NCBI GenBank assembly: GCA_025093555.1
Contig: JAIWNF010000001.1
Coordinates: 1,364,001 to 1,428,000 of the forward strand
Direction of reading: 5' to 3'
DNA: 64,000 nt
DNA from: Circinella umbellata
Taxonomy: Eukaryota > Mucoromycota > Mucoromycetes > Mucorales > Lichtheimiaceae
Below the pieces are notes generated by a model that ran no database searches, was not told the DNA's origin, and was given only the letters and a program-made list of their open reading frames with translations. The first letter of the stretch is position 1; each line of letters begins with the position of its first letter. Shown in pieces: positions 1 through 12,581 of this stretch. The translations under genes were made by a program, and so were the position numbers.

Positions 1-424
1 AAACAATGGTATTATTCTTTTCTTTTTCTATTGCAAATGAATTGCCAAGGTTATCGAAATTACCATTGAGACCACATCCGCGATTATTTAGCCAAGGATA
101 AATTTGTGTTTCAGTAGTAGAGGGTGGTGCAGCCCACACAAGTACAAGGCATGCTACCAATATTGTTGTGATCAGACCTATACCCATGAGCCGTCGTTTT
201 GTTATGACTTGCGATTGTGGTTGTTCTTCGTTGTCTTCGTAGTTGTCTCCAGAATACTGTTGATGATGAGTAGAAAAAGGAGCGGAAGAAGAAGAAGAAG
301 TAGAGAGAAGAAGCGGTGTGGATTCATTATTATTATTATTAAAGTAATCGTGCTGATGATGTTGATCATCATTCACGACAAGGTTGTGCTCCTCTTTCTG
401 GTAGCCAGGTACAAGAACGGACAT
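1..424 (-). CDS. Type II membrane protein, N-terminal part (runs off the left edge)
   Basis: An uninterrupted minus-strand frame starts at an ATG at 424-422 and stays open for about 141 codons to the window edge, so the 3' end is missing. It begins MSVLVPGYQKEEHN, then an Asn/Ser-rich cytoplasmic-type stretch of about 85 residues containing the acidic dileucine signal NESTPLLL (residues ~34-41). A basic stop-transfer KRR precedes one hydrophobic segment (about residues 87-105, MGIGLITTILVACLVLVWA). The lumenal part starts with PWLNNRGCGLNG and an N-glycosylation site (NNT). Short cytosolic tail, dileucine motif, single membrane span and lumenal domain is the layout of vacuolar type II enzymes sorted by AP-3 (Pho8, dipeptidyl aminopeptidase and similar). 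The catalytic domain lies outside the window, so the enzyme class cannot be named. The start is the first ATG of the open frame. Confidence 0.6.
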   Translation of the reverse strand, partial: MSVLVPGYQKEEHNLVVNDDQHHQHDYFNNNNNESTPLLLSTSSSSSAPFSTHHQQYSGDNYEDNEEQPQSQVITKRRLMGIGLITTILVACLVLVWAAPPSTTETQIYPWLNNRGCGLNGNFDNLGNSFAIEKEKNNTIV

Positions 425-3400
425 GATTAAATGGTATGCATATATCTTGTCACCCCTGTGACAAACAGGAGTTCAAAACTTTGTAGGTGGTTGAAAATTA
501 GACAAAAAAAGAAAAAGATATGCTGTTGCTGTTGGTACGATATAAAAAAACGGGGGGGAGAGGGGGAGGAAAGAAAAATGAGTATATTGCTTTTAATAAG
601 TGAAAAAAGAGAGAAAAAGAGAAAGAAAAAGTTAAAAAAGAAAATAATAATAATAATAATAATAATAAAAATTTGTCGCTGTGACCTGATCATCAATGGT
701 GTCAAGTAAATCATGTGTAAAGAGTATGTATTTCCTTTTTCTTTTTCTTTTTCTAAAGAAAAATACGCCTTATACTTTTATTTTATTTCTTTATTCTTAC
801 ATATAAACAAACCACTTATTAACGCCTTTGAAACATAAACAACAAATTTTCTTCTCTATTTTTTTTATTTACGTACGAAATTTTGTATTATCCCCCAACT
901 TTTTTTTCTTTTTGGTCAAGTCAGTTTATAAAAATAGTCTAAAAACACGTTGTCGATAAATGCTTCGATTTGATTGTCTATAAACATTTTAATCATCTCG
1001 TTGTTATTTCTTTTTCTTAATATAATGTATAAATAATTGTTATGTATAATTTTACTGTTCTCGCTAGTTGTCATGTTTATTAAAATTTGTTGTCATGCAA
1101 GGAACGTGGTGTTTTATTGTACCCGGGAAAAAATAAAAACAGAGGAATAGCACTAATAAACTTTAATGTGAATAAAATTTATCTTTTTTTTGTTATATTT
1201 TAATGAAGCACACTATGCTACAATCTCGTGATTGCTTTTTCTTGTTCTACTCTCACGATCAAAGAGCTACCAGGTGATTCGTTGATAAGTAATAAAATTA
1301 ATGCTGTTACTAATGTTTATATTAGTATGCGCATAATACATGAAGAAAAGTCAATATTTCTATGCGACAATAAATGATACGGCTAATTAATGTCCATTTG
1401 ATTGATTGGTATGCTATTTATTCATCTATAACAATTTCAAAACAACAGTGATAACAACCTGTCATACATACATACGTATGTCATCATTTTTTACATACAA
1501 AGTACTTTAACTATGCATTATAATAATTTAGCATATTTCTCATGAGAACTATGAAAATTTTGAAACATAATTCTTAAGATGGGTAGTTTGTTTCATATAT
1601 ATCTAATAGTACAAGAAATAATTTCATCCATCAAACCATTAATTGTCCTTATTAACAGTAATGATAAAAATTCATTACTAAGTAAGGGTTATTATGGATA
1701 AGTTAATTAATAATGACGTTTCAACATTATAATACTAATAAGAATGCCAGAGGTAGGAAATTCCAGTGTTGCTTGGTTATTACATATTGGTGGAGAGAGG
1801 AAGAAGGTGCATGTACGTATTTATATAATAAAATGACTTTATCGATGTAGCATAGCTAAAGAGTATTATGGAAATGGTAAAGATACAATCAAATTATAAA
1901 AGCATAATACAAGACAAGTATATTTGATGTCAATCATCAATGTATGAGATAAATCAACAGATTGATTTTCACTAGAATTCTACTATTTATGTTACTGCGC
2001 ATCACAATTCTACTAGCTGTAATAATTACTGTATACTGTTACTTTCTTAATTAGTTTTTTCGTTTTTATTAGTTAATTCATTACAGTAGTTAAAATTAAT
2101 AGTTTCATTTTTCTTATCATAATCGAGTTGTTACTTTTTTCTGGATATACATGTTTGTAAATCATAATTACCACAGTCCCAACACTGGTATTCATTGGTA
2201 TAAAAAGATTGCTGCCTTATGCTCCTCCTTTTTTCAAGCCAGTCATTAAATCAAGGTAAGGTCCAAATATTTTTACTTTAAGAAAACTCTCTTTTGGTGT
2301 TACAAGCTTTTTATAATCTTTGAAACGGGTAAATAATATAACCTTCTACAGACTTGTAAATCCTTTATTTAATAACATGAGATATGTTGCTGCATCATTG
2401 TGAACCATCAACTTGAACTCTTTGGAAAACCTTGCTTTGTTTCAAGCATTTTATTATACGTATATAAATGAAAGAAGGAAAAAAAGGGAGTAGGATATCA
2501 GACTGTATCTATATCTTGTTGAAAAAGAGATTTGAAATAGTGTATTAAAGATAAGCCAAATTTAATAAAAACAAGCAGATATCAGCCAATACGTAAAAAG
2601 TATATAAATATATAAATTTACTCGTGTTTTTTTCCTTAAATCTACTTATACGTATCATTTAATGAGTTCACAAGAACTCTTTAACTCGTTGTTCAACATT
2701 TTATTTTGCTGAGCCATTATATAGTGTGTGTTTTTTCAAATTGTTGATGATTTTTTGATTTATATGGGTATATATAAAAATAAAGTTTCATTTTTTGTTT
2801 CAATCAATTTAATAGCGTCATAATGGTAAGTGTCTTTTAATTAACAACAACGATATGACACATACATGACATAATGTAATATTCGTAGTAGTAATATGAA
2901 CATGTGATAACATTCTAGTTCCCAGTCGCATCACAATGATAATACTTAGGATATTTGAAAGACAGCAATGTCATGATCATGCCGTCAAAGAGTTGTTCAT
3001 CGTGTCCATGAAGATAATTAAATATCAAAGAGTGAATTGATTATTTTGAATAGAATCTTATTCTACGTAATATATTTTTCTTTCTTTAAATAGAATAACA
3101 TGTTTATGTATGTACATGGAATTGTAGCTATCGTCTCCAATAAAGTAAAATGATCGACCATAGAAATATAATTATGGTGTACCTGTAACCGCCAAAATTG
3201 AGAAGTTGTTTCAATTTTGGCATTTAGAGCACTGCTACTATATATATGTTTATCGTGGAACGAAAGTAGGGAAAAAAAAATTTGATCAGTGGTGCTAATA
3301 TGGCGATATGAATAATATTTTCTAGAAGAGGTTTTTTTAACGGAGCCAACTGCCTCATTGATTGAAATGCTTTGTAAATATGCATCTATAAAAGGCTACG

Positions 3401-4489
3401 CTCTATTAAAAAAGCGGTAAACTATACAGTAGCTGAATTTATTTGATTAGGGAAAACTCTAAGAAAAAAACTAGTCAAGTATTGTCTGAGGGCTTGAAAT
3501 AAATAATCACTCTCTGTTAAATCGTACTCTTTGTTTTGCTGCCCTAGTGTCTTTTAATCGAGTTGCATTTGCAGTAGTATTTATGATACAGTTCAAAGAT
3601 ATGATTTGCATCTTCTGTAGTTTTACAAAGAGCTGTTTTCTGTTTGCAGAAATTAGACTATGAGACTATGTTGCAAATGTTTTGCACAACAAGTATTTTT
3701 ATCTTTGTATCTGCACGCTACCTCATTTTACATTTCTTTCTAGGACTAGAGCATGACCAAACTAAAGCCCAGATTCTTTCAAAATTAGTTCTATGTACTT
3801 TTATAATAACAGATATAATGCTTATCTGCTCTTACAATTATAACTCCCCTTTTTCTTTTCAGCACACTGGATATAATATGTCCTGCTTAATCATTCCACC
3901 TTTGTAGTTGCACATTGGAATCATATGTTTCTACTCCGAAACGTTTGTGTAACGTAACAGAGATACATTAATTAGTTGTTTCAATTTCTCTTTTTCCCTG
4001 TTAAAATCAAGTTTTTACTGACTAACTTTGACAAGCTTAAGCTTCGTCACAACTTTTTTTTTAGGAAGCTAATCCATAATAAATGTTTTAAAATATATGT
4101 TATTGATTGAAAAGTCAAGTTATTCAGTTTGCATGTCTCTGAAGCTCTCTGGAGTTGGGGTAAAATCCTAGCGGTTATAGGTGAGATACACCAGAATCAA
4201 AGTGTAAGAAATTATATTATATATACGTATATCGATTAGAAGAGCAACTTAATGAGCATAGTTTACATTTAAAAAGAGGAATCTATTATTTTGATGTTAA
4301 AATACATTATTATCAAACCGTTTATTAATAAAAACAAAATATGTTTGGTGTGTTATATCATTCGTGCTACATATAAAATGCATTAAAGTATTGAGTTGTG
4401 TAACAAGCTTTATGTTGAATACGAAACGTTCAGTTATGTTAGATTATTTAACTTTCTTTAATAAAAACGTTTTCTGGATTGATAGTTTC

Positions 4490-4531
<42 letters not shown>

Positions 4532-4586
4532 TTGTGTCGGCGTCAGATACATCAAAAATACGTAATAGCGAATTTCTTCCATAGTA
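425..4586. other. Gene-poor AT-rich stretch
   Basis: About 4.2 kb without a gene I can support. The first 300 bases are purine-rich and low in complexity and are probably the promoter and leader of the minus-strand gene ending at 424. TATA-like words occur near 2196 (TATAAAAAG) and 2770. An ATG followed directly by GTAAGT sits at 2823, but I could not assemble downstream exons. An open frame at 3644-3907 has no recognisable product. Decayed genes or an intron-rich gene cannot be excluded. Confidence 0.5.
4491..4530. repeat. (TA)n(TG)n microsatellite
   Basis: A run of TA dinucleotides passes directly into a run of TG dinucleotides, about 40 bases in all. It lies just outside the part of the left arm that can be compared with the right arm. 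Both antisense (Thr-His) and sense (Val-Cys) open frames across it are artefacts of the repeat. Confidence 0.9.
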
Positions 4587-4940
4587 TGATTCCTCTTTAA
4601 CTGTTCTTATTCCTTGTAGCTGATGTTTTTTATACGGGAGACACATGTGACGAACATTATTTATATATTCAACTTTGTACAACAACAGATATATATATAT
4701 ATATATAAACTATACTGAAAGCAGTATAATATTTTGCAAAGCAATCAAAAGGAACGAGCAAAATTCTGTAAGCTGCTACGCAAAAAAAAAAAAGAGAATA
4801 GAGAACATGTGTGGCTGAGGCAACTATTATATATTAATGAACTATGATTATTTAAAGTTTTAGTTTTTTACATATTACATATAAAAGAGATCATATTTTC
4901 CTTCCCTTTCCTCATTTTTTTTGTAACTTGGTGAAACAAA

Positions 4941-7900
4941 ATGAAAAAAACTCAACAATACCCACCACCGCCACCGCCACCAGAAGAGTATCATTCTAAT
5001 CAACAACAACAAAGTGCCAAATATGCTTCTTTACCTCCTCGTGAAAAAATTCCAAATGAATTTCCAAAACTAAATAAGGTTGTTACTGTTGAAAATTGTC
5101 ATTACTATTTATCTTTAATGGAACAATTTGCCATTTATAAGACAAAATTTGATGATTTTCATTTGAAAATATTATTGGCTCGAGCAGAACGTCGCTATAT
5201 TCAATGGAGAGAAATTGTTCAATCTTCCTTTTCAAGATCTGCTTATAAACCTTTTGTACCTCCGCTCGGTATAGTAATAGTTTGCATTAAATTTTATAGC
5301 AAAAAAATAAAAAATAACCTCAATTTCATGCTGTTTTTTTTAGATATTGCTTATATGTGGCATGCACATATGTTAAGTCCATTTCGTTATTTTGAAGATT
5401 CTATTCGATTAGATCAAGCTGATGTATATAAAATAAATTTACCATTAAAGCGATTAGTAAAGTATCCATTTATTATGATCTTCTTCATTATCATTTGATT
5501 CATACACACTTATATACAAAATCATTGCAAAAAAAAAGTTAGATAATTAATCACATAATTGTATAATAATATAGTATCAAAATGCAACCAGTTTTCTTGA
5601 TTCCTCACTTACGACCGCTTGGGAACTTTATTATGGAATTGATGAACCATACATATTAACACCAGATACTGTGGTAGTTGGAACAACTACAGTGGAATGT
5701 AGTTTTTGCTCAACATCGATGGAATGTAGTTGGTACGTGGGTGTGATAATTTGAAATTTATTTATGGCAAATTATATTATATATAAATCTAAGAATGTGT
5801 GCATATGTATTTTATGTGTTTCTTATATATCTGTACCATTTATTAACATAATAAAATAGGATCGAATATGCTGACTGGAGACATAATCCCAAGGTGGGTA
5901 TCGAGTGCCATATTTGTCGTCAATCTACAACTGTTGGTACAGCATCAATAGCTCGATTAAATGAAGATATAGAGACGCGCTCATTTTTAATTGCGTAAGT
6001 GATACTAATAATATTAACACAATCCGTATAGATATACTTTTCACTAACAATCAAATACACGAAATAATAGTGGAACACTTTTAGAGAAAAATGGCAATAT
6101 TCGAACGGCTGGAAAATTTCAAATCCAGCGTACTATGGCTCATGTGATGGGACTTGCAGAAAAAAGACTTTTACCAGAACGTCGTCTTTTACTTCCTACT
6201 AGATCCATGGATGATACCATTGCTTTTATATTAAAGATGGCCAGTATTAAGACGCATGGCACTGAAACCCAAAATTGGCATCGTCGTGCAGCTCTTTTAT
6301 TAGTGGATGCCTTGCGTAGCTGTTATCAAAACAACCCAAGTCCATTTTCATTAGATTTAATTCAGGCCGTTGGGAGACAACAAGATTTTAATACAAAAGC
6401 CGTGTTCAAGATTGATTGGCAAGCCCCCTTTGGTATAGCTCGTGGTATTCGACAATATCAGGAATTTTTGAAAATGATCATGACCTATCCTTCCCAAGTC
6501 ATGGTACCAACATTGGAGATCGATTTAGCATGGCACACTCATATGTTACATCCATCTACGTATCGACTTTTTACTTTCACTTATACAAGACAATATGTAA
6601 ACCATGATGATAATATTGTTCCTGAACGACTCTCAGAATTTGTTAAAGGTACGGATAAAGCATGGCGCGAAATAAATGGTCAGAATTTGATAATGAGTCA
6701 TGGTGAAGGCCGCAAAGAAAAAGCATCCTTTTTCGGTAAGATTCGTAAAGCGCTTAACATAAGCGTTAGTCCATATGACTATACTCCAGGATCATTACCA
6801 GATCCGAGTGACAAAGTTGCTATGACGAGGTAACAAAAAAAATCAAGCCCTAAAAACGTTTAACAGTTGATATATATACCTATCTAATCTGTTAATTAAT
6901 ATATTAAAGTTATATAAATCAACAAAAAGAAGAGAGTCATCATGATCGAAGTAAATATTTATTATTTCTTTTTGACTAGAGACAAAGAGAAATTATTTAT
7001 TTTGTACTCATTTTATGATTTTTCTTTCCTCTTTTTTTTCTTCTATAGGAAATGTGATGTATATCTTTAAATTTAAAAAAAGCGGAACCATTGCGGTATG
7101 TATATAATAATAATAAAACGGGGAAGTTTTGTTAAACTCACGGATATAATAAAATACGTAGGAATCTCTACAAGTTCAATTGCATGAAGATCTAAATAAA
7201 ACTGGATACGGTTATGTCGGGTAAATATAAATTTAAATTATTTACATTTATTGGTTTATTAGTGTTGTAATCAAGAATATTGTTTAACATGAATCTAACT
7301 ATAATTACAATACGTAATATATATTTATAGAACTGTCAACTGTGCAACAGGTAATAAGCAAAACATTAACTTTTATATGCCATTAATAAAAATTGTAATC
7401 GATGAAAAAAATAATATAAAAATTATAAAATTCAACAGGATTCATTAAAAGTAGCGGACCGGAAAGCCAGCTAGAGTAAGTATATACAGTATACATACAT
7501 ACCTAATATGTATGATTATATATATTAACCATATTATAATGCTATTTTTTTTAACTGACAAACAACATTGTACATTAATTATTTTAGCAATATTGGTATG
7601 TAATAATGAGTATATTAACAAATCCTGGGCTATTTGACATTTTACTCAATCAAATCAAATTCGACATACTGTATTATTATTATTATTACAATAGTACGTT
7701 CGCAAAAACCAACTACAGATTCACGATCCCAATGGACCGTCCTATCTTCATTATCAGCCGGAATTCATTTATCTACAAAATGGAACCGACGTACCCCAGT
7801 AACGAAAAAAGAAAAACAACTTGATTTATCTGGTCTTGGAGACGGTCTTGGAGAACTTATTGGAAATGCTATTACCAATGCTAATTGTGGTTCTTCTGGT

Positions 7901-7999
7901 GGAGGTTGCGGAGGTGGAGGTGGTGGATGTGGTGGCGGAGGTGGTGGTGGAGGAGGTGGCGGATGTGGTGGAGGTGGCGGTGGCAGTAGCAGTGGGTAG
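4941..7999 (+). CDS. Glycine-rich domain-containing (DUF1399/GRDP-type) protein, left copy
   Basis: I join 12 exons: 4941-5268, 5344-5456, 5575-5732, 5860-5994, 6071-6829, 6910-6950, 7049-7095, 7162-7220, 7331-7350, 7439-7475, 7588-7595 and 7695-7999, giving 669 residues in frame. The protein opens with a poly-proline stretch. It carries two copies of the signature AYMWHAHMLSP / DLAWHTHMLHP (residues ~113 and ~380) that marks this family, two CxxC pairs (CSFC, CHIC) between them, and a C-terminal tail of glycine blocks punctuated by single cysteines. Plant GRDPs are linked to development and stress; the fungal role is unknown and no enzyme activity is established. Several exons are tiny (8, 20, 37, 41 bases). 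The model rests on consistent phases and on conservation of the same splice sites in the right-arm copy. Confidence 0.85.
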
Positions 8000-9914
8000 T
8001 TAATATACACACAGATCCTATTTGACGTAAGCATTTTATTTTTTATTTGAATTATGCATCATATATTTGTTAAACAAGAGAAAAATGTCTGATATATAAT
8101 AATCGGAATAATCTCTCTTTTTTATTTGACAGCCATATTACAATTCGCCTTCACCTTGTACTTATACATTTCTGCTCGTTTTTATCCCATCCACTCCAAC
8201 TTTTTTTGTACATTTTTGCAATTTAAAGATACGTTCTTTATTTAATTATATTTTATACAAACTTTAATCAGTTGTTATCACTATTAGTGCTATTGGTTGT
8301 GTACCACATTTTACTCGTAATATATTCTAAGAAAAGACATATGCTTCTGCGCAGACTTTTGTGGGCGTATGTACAAGTATCACATTTAACTGGATGATAA
8401 TATCCACCCACATTTTCAAAAGAGTGCATAAACTAATATCAATTGTTCCTCCCCCATGTAATATTCAAACAAAAAGTACTCCATAAGTACTGTCAAGGTG
8501 ACAACTAAATTGCGATCTTTATAATCTACTGTGTACCAGTAGTAAAGCGAAGTTGTTGCCCTAGTTGGTGGCTTATTCATTAAGAAGATCATAATTACGG
8601 CTGTTTTATTTATAATTACGAACATTCACACGTTTATCTCAACTGCTATACATCACAATAAAGTATATATATATTATGTCTTATGAGTGTATTTTTTATT
8701 CCATATAACAGATGAGAGTCGGTAAGGGAGGGGCCGTCTAACAATGGTTATATCAGCAGGTAAAGCAGTTCAAATAATGAATATGATTACGATATTGCCT
8801 ACTTACGTACTTTATTCCTATCCGCAATAGGAATCGTTCTTATCCATATATTGATTTAGGCTCTTTGAGTAGATTCATTGACTGATGAAGTTTTTGTTTG
8901 CCAAAAACAATTCATATTTTGAACGATGTTTTTACTTTGTGCTTTTAATAGATACTTATGAGTATGATTAAAACTATAAATTTAGTATAATATTATCTGT
9001 TGGTAACCGTGTTATTATTTCTAAATTATTTTTGCAAAGGCTCGTATTTTTTAGAAAGCAAGAAAAAACAATAACGTACAGAACTATTTCAAGCGGTGCA
9101 CTCATGTACCCATGTGTCACAACACCGTGTAGTAGATATTTTTATGACTCAAGAGGTGTTATTATCGTAAGGGTAGGTTTATCTATACTTAATGAGCAAG
9201 CATCTGGTACCAATAAACCATATTTGCATTATTATTATCCAAATTCTACAAGTCAATAATAATACTTGGCTAACAACAGTAGTAAAAATATTACAAGTAT
9301 ATTAATGAAGGCATACAAAGAAAGGCAGTGTTTATTTATTGAATTATTTATAGTAAATAAAAACATAGCATCAAGCAAAGAAAAGTGGATACTTTAAATG
9401 GAATGTTATTCCTATAATAATAAAATAAAATAGTACAATTGTTAATAAGTTACTGCATAATCATTATTCTGATCATTCTTCTTTTTATACTGGAGATGAG
9501 GCTCTTACCCTGCTTGATTTTTTTTACGTGCAGCGACTTGTCTTTTGTTTGTTTGTTTATGTGTGTATATTGTTTTGGTGTTTTCCTAATGATTCCCAGC
9601 TCCTGCAAATCATTAGGAAAAGACCATCATATTATGGTTTTTATATATGTTTTGTTTGTTTGTTTGTTTTTGCATACGTAGGTACGTATGTGTATTTTTT
9701 TTCATTTTCTCCATATCTATATAATGTAAATGTATATAAATGATATAATTAGATGTTGTTTTAGATTTCTCATTATATAATATAGATAGTCATCAAAGTA
9801 ATATACTTACGGGATCAAATGTTGTTTTTTTTAATTCATTTGAATAAAGTCACACTTGTTTGCTTGATGCTATTATAATTTGCTTTGCCTTTTTTCTTCT
9901 TCTGTTTTTTCAAT
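8000..9914. other. Arm sequence without a supported gene
   Basis: About 1.9 kb of arm sequence. It contains open frames at 8416-8625 (minus), 9032-9259 (plus) and 9439-9681 (plus). Compared with the right arm, the first changes amino acids at most differing positions, the second has a stop in the right copy, and the third overlaps the hairpin described separately, so I do not call them genes. Noncoding identity between arms is high here: about two differences in 140 bases near 9440-9580. Confidence 0.5.
9581..9621. repeat. Perfect 14-bp hairpin, left arm
   Basis: TTTTCCTAATGATT at 9581-9594 is followed by a 13-base loop (CCCAGCTCCTGCA) and the exact complement AATCATTAGGAAAA at 9608-9621. 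The same hairpin is intact in the right arm at 59045-59085. Its role is unknown. Confidence 0.85.
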
Positions 9915-10800
9915 ATTGAACACTCAATGAGAGCCACCGCCACAGAAAAAGAAAGTACAAGGAGAAGCCCCAGCCGAGAGGGTTTTTTCATGCAGCAGAA
10001 AGGCAGGTATATCAGAAGAGCGGAACATCAATGGTTATGGTGAACAGAGGCCATAGACAGCAGGAGATCAGGCGTACAGGTATACCACATTGGCCCAGGA
10101 TAGTCACCGACTGTCCAGAATAAAAGGAGGGTAGAACTACTCGGAACGAGCCTTTTTTAATCCAACTGCTACAATCCTATTGTACTCTTGACAGGGGATA
10201 GGTAATGATACGGAAACCCTGAGAAATCTTTGCGACTTGCAAACTGTAAACAACAACAACAACTTCATGGAAACATGTTCCAGTATTGTTAAAAAATCTA
10301 AGAGATTTCTCTTTATAACAATTTTCATTCTTGGTTCTTGAAGCAAATGAAAAATGTTATAGAAAGAAACCAGTAGAAATGGTCAATAAAAGTTTTATTG
10401 TTAGTAACATGCATTTATCATATTAATTTAGTTATAATATAAACTAAAAAGATTGACTTACAGTAAAATTATATGAAATCATACGAATCTTGTTGTTATT
10501 TAGCAGCCGGTCGTTGCAAGAGATGTCCCATGTTTCATATCATACCTATCTTACCCACCAAGTGTACAACAGGAAGAGCAGTGGATACAAAAAGGCCGTT
10601 CTTTTCACCCCACCACAACCTCTTATTCCGAACAATCGGTGACTATCCTGGGCCAATGTGGTATCCTTGTACGCCTGATCTCCTGCTGTCTATGGCCTCT
10701 GTTCACCATAGCCATTGATGCTCCTCTCTTCCGATATACCTACCTTTCTATTGGGAGAAACCATTAACTAGAGCTCCTCTCTTGTGCTTGGCAGTATGGC
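9915..10800 (+). repeat. Short-repeat unit containing inverted copies of a GC-richer block
   Basis: Two copies of a block of about 125 bases face each other here: about 10000-10125 and, inverted, about 10620-10745. Both contain the word for CAATGTGGTATACC and TCTCCTGCTGTCTATGGCCTC. The block is less AT-rich than its surroundings. Read outward, all copies in the window keep one frame with VTILGQCG and RLISCCLWPLFTI, suggesting descent from a coding exon, but full-length open frames are not kept. The right arm has four such blocks (56570-58765), so the left arm has one unit where the right has two. No terminal repeats, target duplication or transposase were found. Confidence 0.65.
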
Positions 10801-11477
10801 CATTTTCTTTGGATTATTTTTTCTTTATATTTTTGTTCTTATTATTCTACAATGAACAGTAAATATAAAATATCGTTGAGTTTTCTTTTTATCGATCATG
10901 TAATAGATTCTATTATTGTAGCACTTGAAGAAAAACTTACCTGATTGTTTGTTTTTATGCTCAATTTTTTTTTCTTTTTGTTCAATATTGAGTACCAGAG
11001 ACGATCCATGTAAAGTAGGTCCCTCTTCTTATTTTATTGTATGTCACTTTAAATATAATTGGATCCTCTCTAGAATTAATAAAATAAAATAACAATCATT
11101 AGTTATCTTGTTCAAGTGACAATGGTGTTACTACGATTATGTATAATACTTTACCTGGTAACACAATGTTTTTCATTACGATGTATAATTCAAGACGGCA
11201 TGGAATGTAGTAAAAAGAACAAGGCCATTTAACTTGATATATTCACAATGACAATCATCACTGACATATTTATTATTGGAGACCCATGTCTTTGTATACC
11301 GCCGATAGGCTCGAAATGTTCATGATTGTATCTTGGAATTATAGTAGTGAAAAAATGATAATATGGTTCTTGTTTACCAACAAAGAGGAGTCACACAGAA
11401 CTCCATTGCCAAATAATAAAAGATCAATAGTGTGATCATAAAATTCGGCAAGTGAGTAGGACACGTACAGGCAGTTG
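10801..11477. other. Arm sequence without a supported gene
   Basis: Roughly 680 bases between the short-repeat unit and the last exon of the minus-strand membrane-protein gene. It matches the right arm closely at 55884-56569. An open frame at 11339-11536 overlaps the end of that last exon in another frame and is treated as a shadow. Confidence 0.5.
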
Positions 11478-12581
11478 TCAAGGAATGACAGTCTCAAAAA
11501 AAGAGTTGTCCAAAGGAAGACGAGCAAGGTACACAAGTCCTTGATGGAAGCAAGGGAAATTCACCGCATCACGGCGTTCATAATCAATACCTATAAAGAT
11601 AAAATGTAAGAGAAAACATTATTAATTAGAGAGATACATTTCATTTTCTTATTGTATTGAAGTTTTATACTTACCAGTTATCTCAGGGTGGTATTTTTCT
11701 TCTGTGAATGGTAAAATTGTATCTGTGAAAAATGTATATGTAATTAGAAACAGATTTCATTATGTTATTTTCGTGTAAAAACATGTTAGCATCTATGTTT
11801 CTTATTAGTTTTTTACTTACCCACCTTGTTTTCCCAGTATTGGAACCAAGCCAAAGGCTCTAAAAAACACAGTGGGACGCGACTTGCGTATGATATTGAT
11901 TTGCTGTGGAATCACCATTCGTAACTGGTGGTCCACTAGTAACGTCATCCAACTAAAGATAACGATGGCAAAAAAGTTACTGGGAACCAGAGCCCATTTC
12001 GCGTCGAATGCCACAACGTGCAATGCTGCGTAAGCCTGCTCCATTAACCCATTGTACACAATGAGCAGAAGGGTCCTTGCCTGCCTCCATTTGAGAAAAA
12101 GAGCATTGCCCAACAGTTGAATCACCAACTGCAGGTCCACTTGGAAGTAGAGCTCCTTAACTTTTGAACATGCAAATTTCTTGATGTTTTAACCGGTCAG
12201 GTACGAATGCGCAGCAAACGTTGACGACGGTGTGGCAAAAAAAAAACCAAACACAAACAGGACAACAGAAGTAGTTGCTTAACCAACAAAAAAGGCTGGT
12301 TCTAGGTAACAACTCGCGCTTAGTTGACACAGGACAAAACCAAAGAAGACCTTTTCTCTTTGCAACAACGACGAATGTTTTTCAAAAGAACATTCCCCAA
12401 ATGCCAAGACTTTTATCAAGTTCTTGACAATGGTGCTGCGGACGCTTGGCAATTGAGCAGAGATTGCTAAGGTTACAGGCAACACTGAAGATGCCAACAC
12501 TAAAGCAAAGCAACATGCACATGCAAACAACGTGATGAGTGGGTTGCCAAAGCAATAATAGCAGCAGTGTTGGAAAAGCAA
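11478..12581 (-). CDS. Unknown membrane protein (5' end unresolved), left copy
   Basis: The last three exons are well supported: the first of them ends at 11825 (open back to about 12190), then 11722-11675 and 11590-11478, with matching phases and good splice sites. They encode hydrophobic stretches (LQLVIQLLGNALFLKW, VPSNFFAIVIFSWMTLLVDH), then DTILPFTEEKYHPEITG, IDYERRDAVNFPCFHQG and a C-terminus ...SFFETVIP. An upstream frame, 12581-12279, is rich in hydrophobic residues (FACACCFALVLASSVLPVTLA) and probably holds an earlier exon. I could not find a clean junction joining it to 12190, so the start is uncertain or the gene is already damaged. I do not recognise the family. The right-arm copy is broken by an in-frame stop and small insertions. 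Confidence 0.45.

Noticed and set aside
427..714. Overlapping open frames on both strands
   Set aside because: Both are made of homopolymer and AAT repeats (poly-Ile, poly-Lys), without start context or homologous features.
4488..4685. Minus-strand frame with a Thr-His run
   Set aside because: It is the translation of the TA/TG microsatellite.
7765..8034. Proline-rich antisense frame (and its mirror at 60625-60876)
   Set aside because: It is the shadow of the glycine-rich tail of the sense gene, which has a full multi-exon model.
8416..8625. Open frame kept in both arms (mirror 60034-60243)
   Set aside because: Most base differences between the copies change the residue, so there is no sign of selection on the protein; shared openness follows from high arm identity.
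9032..9259. Open frame with a protein-like sequence
   Set aside because: The mirror copy has a TAA in frame, and no splice partners were found. It may be a decayed exon.
11339..11536. 65-residue frame kept in both arms
   Set aside because: It overlaps the last exon of the membrane-protein gene in another frame, and the gene's phases fit the other reading.
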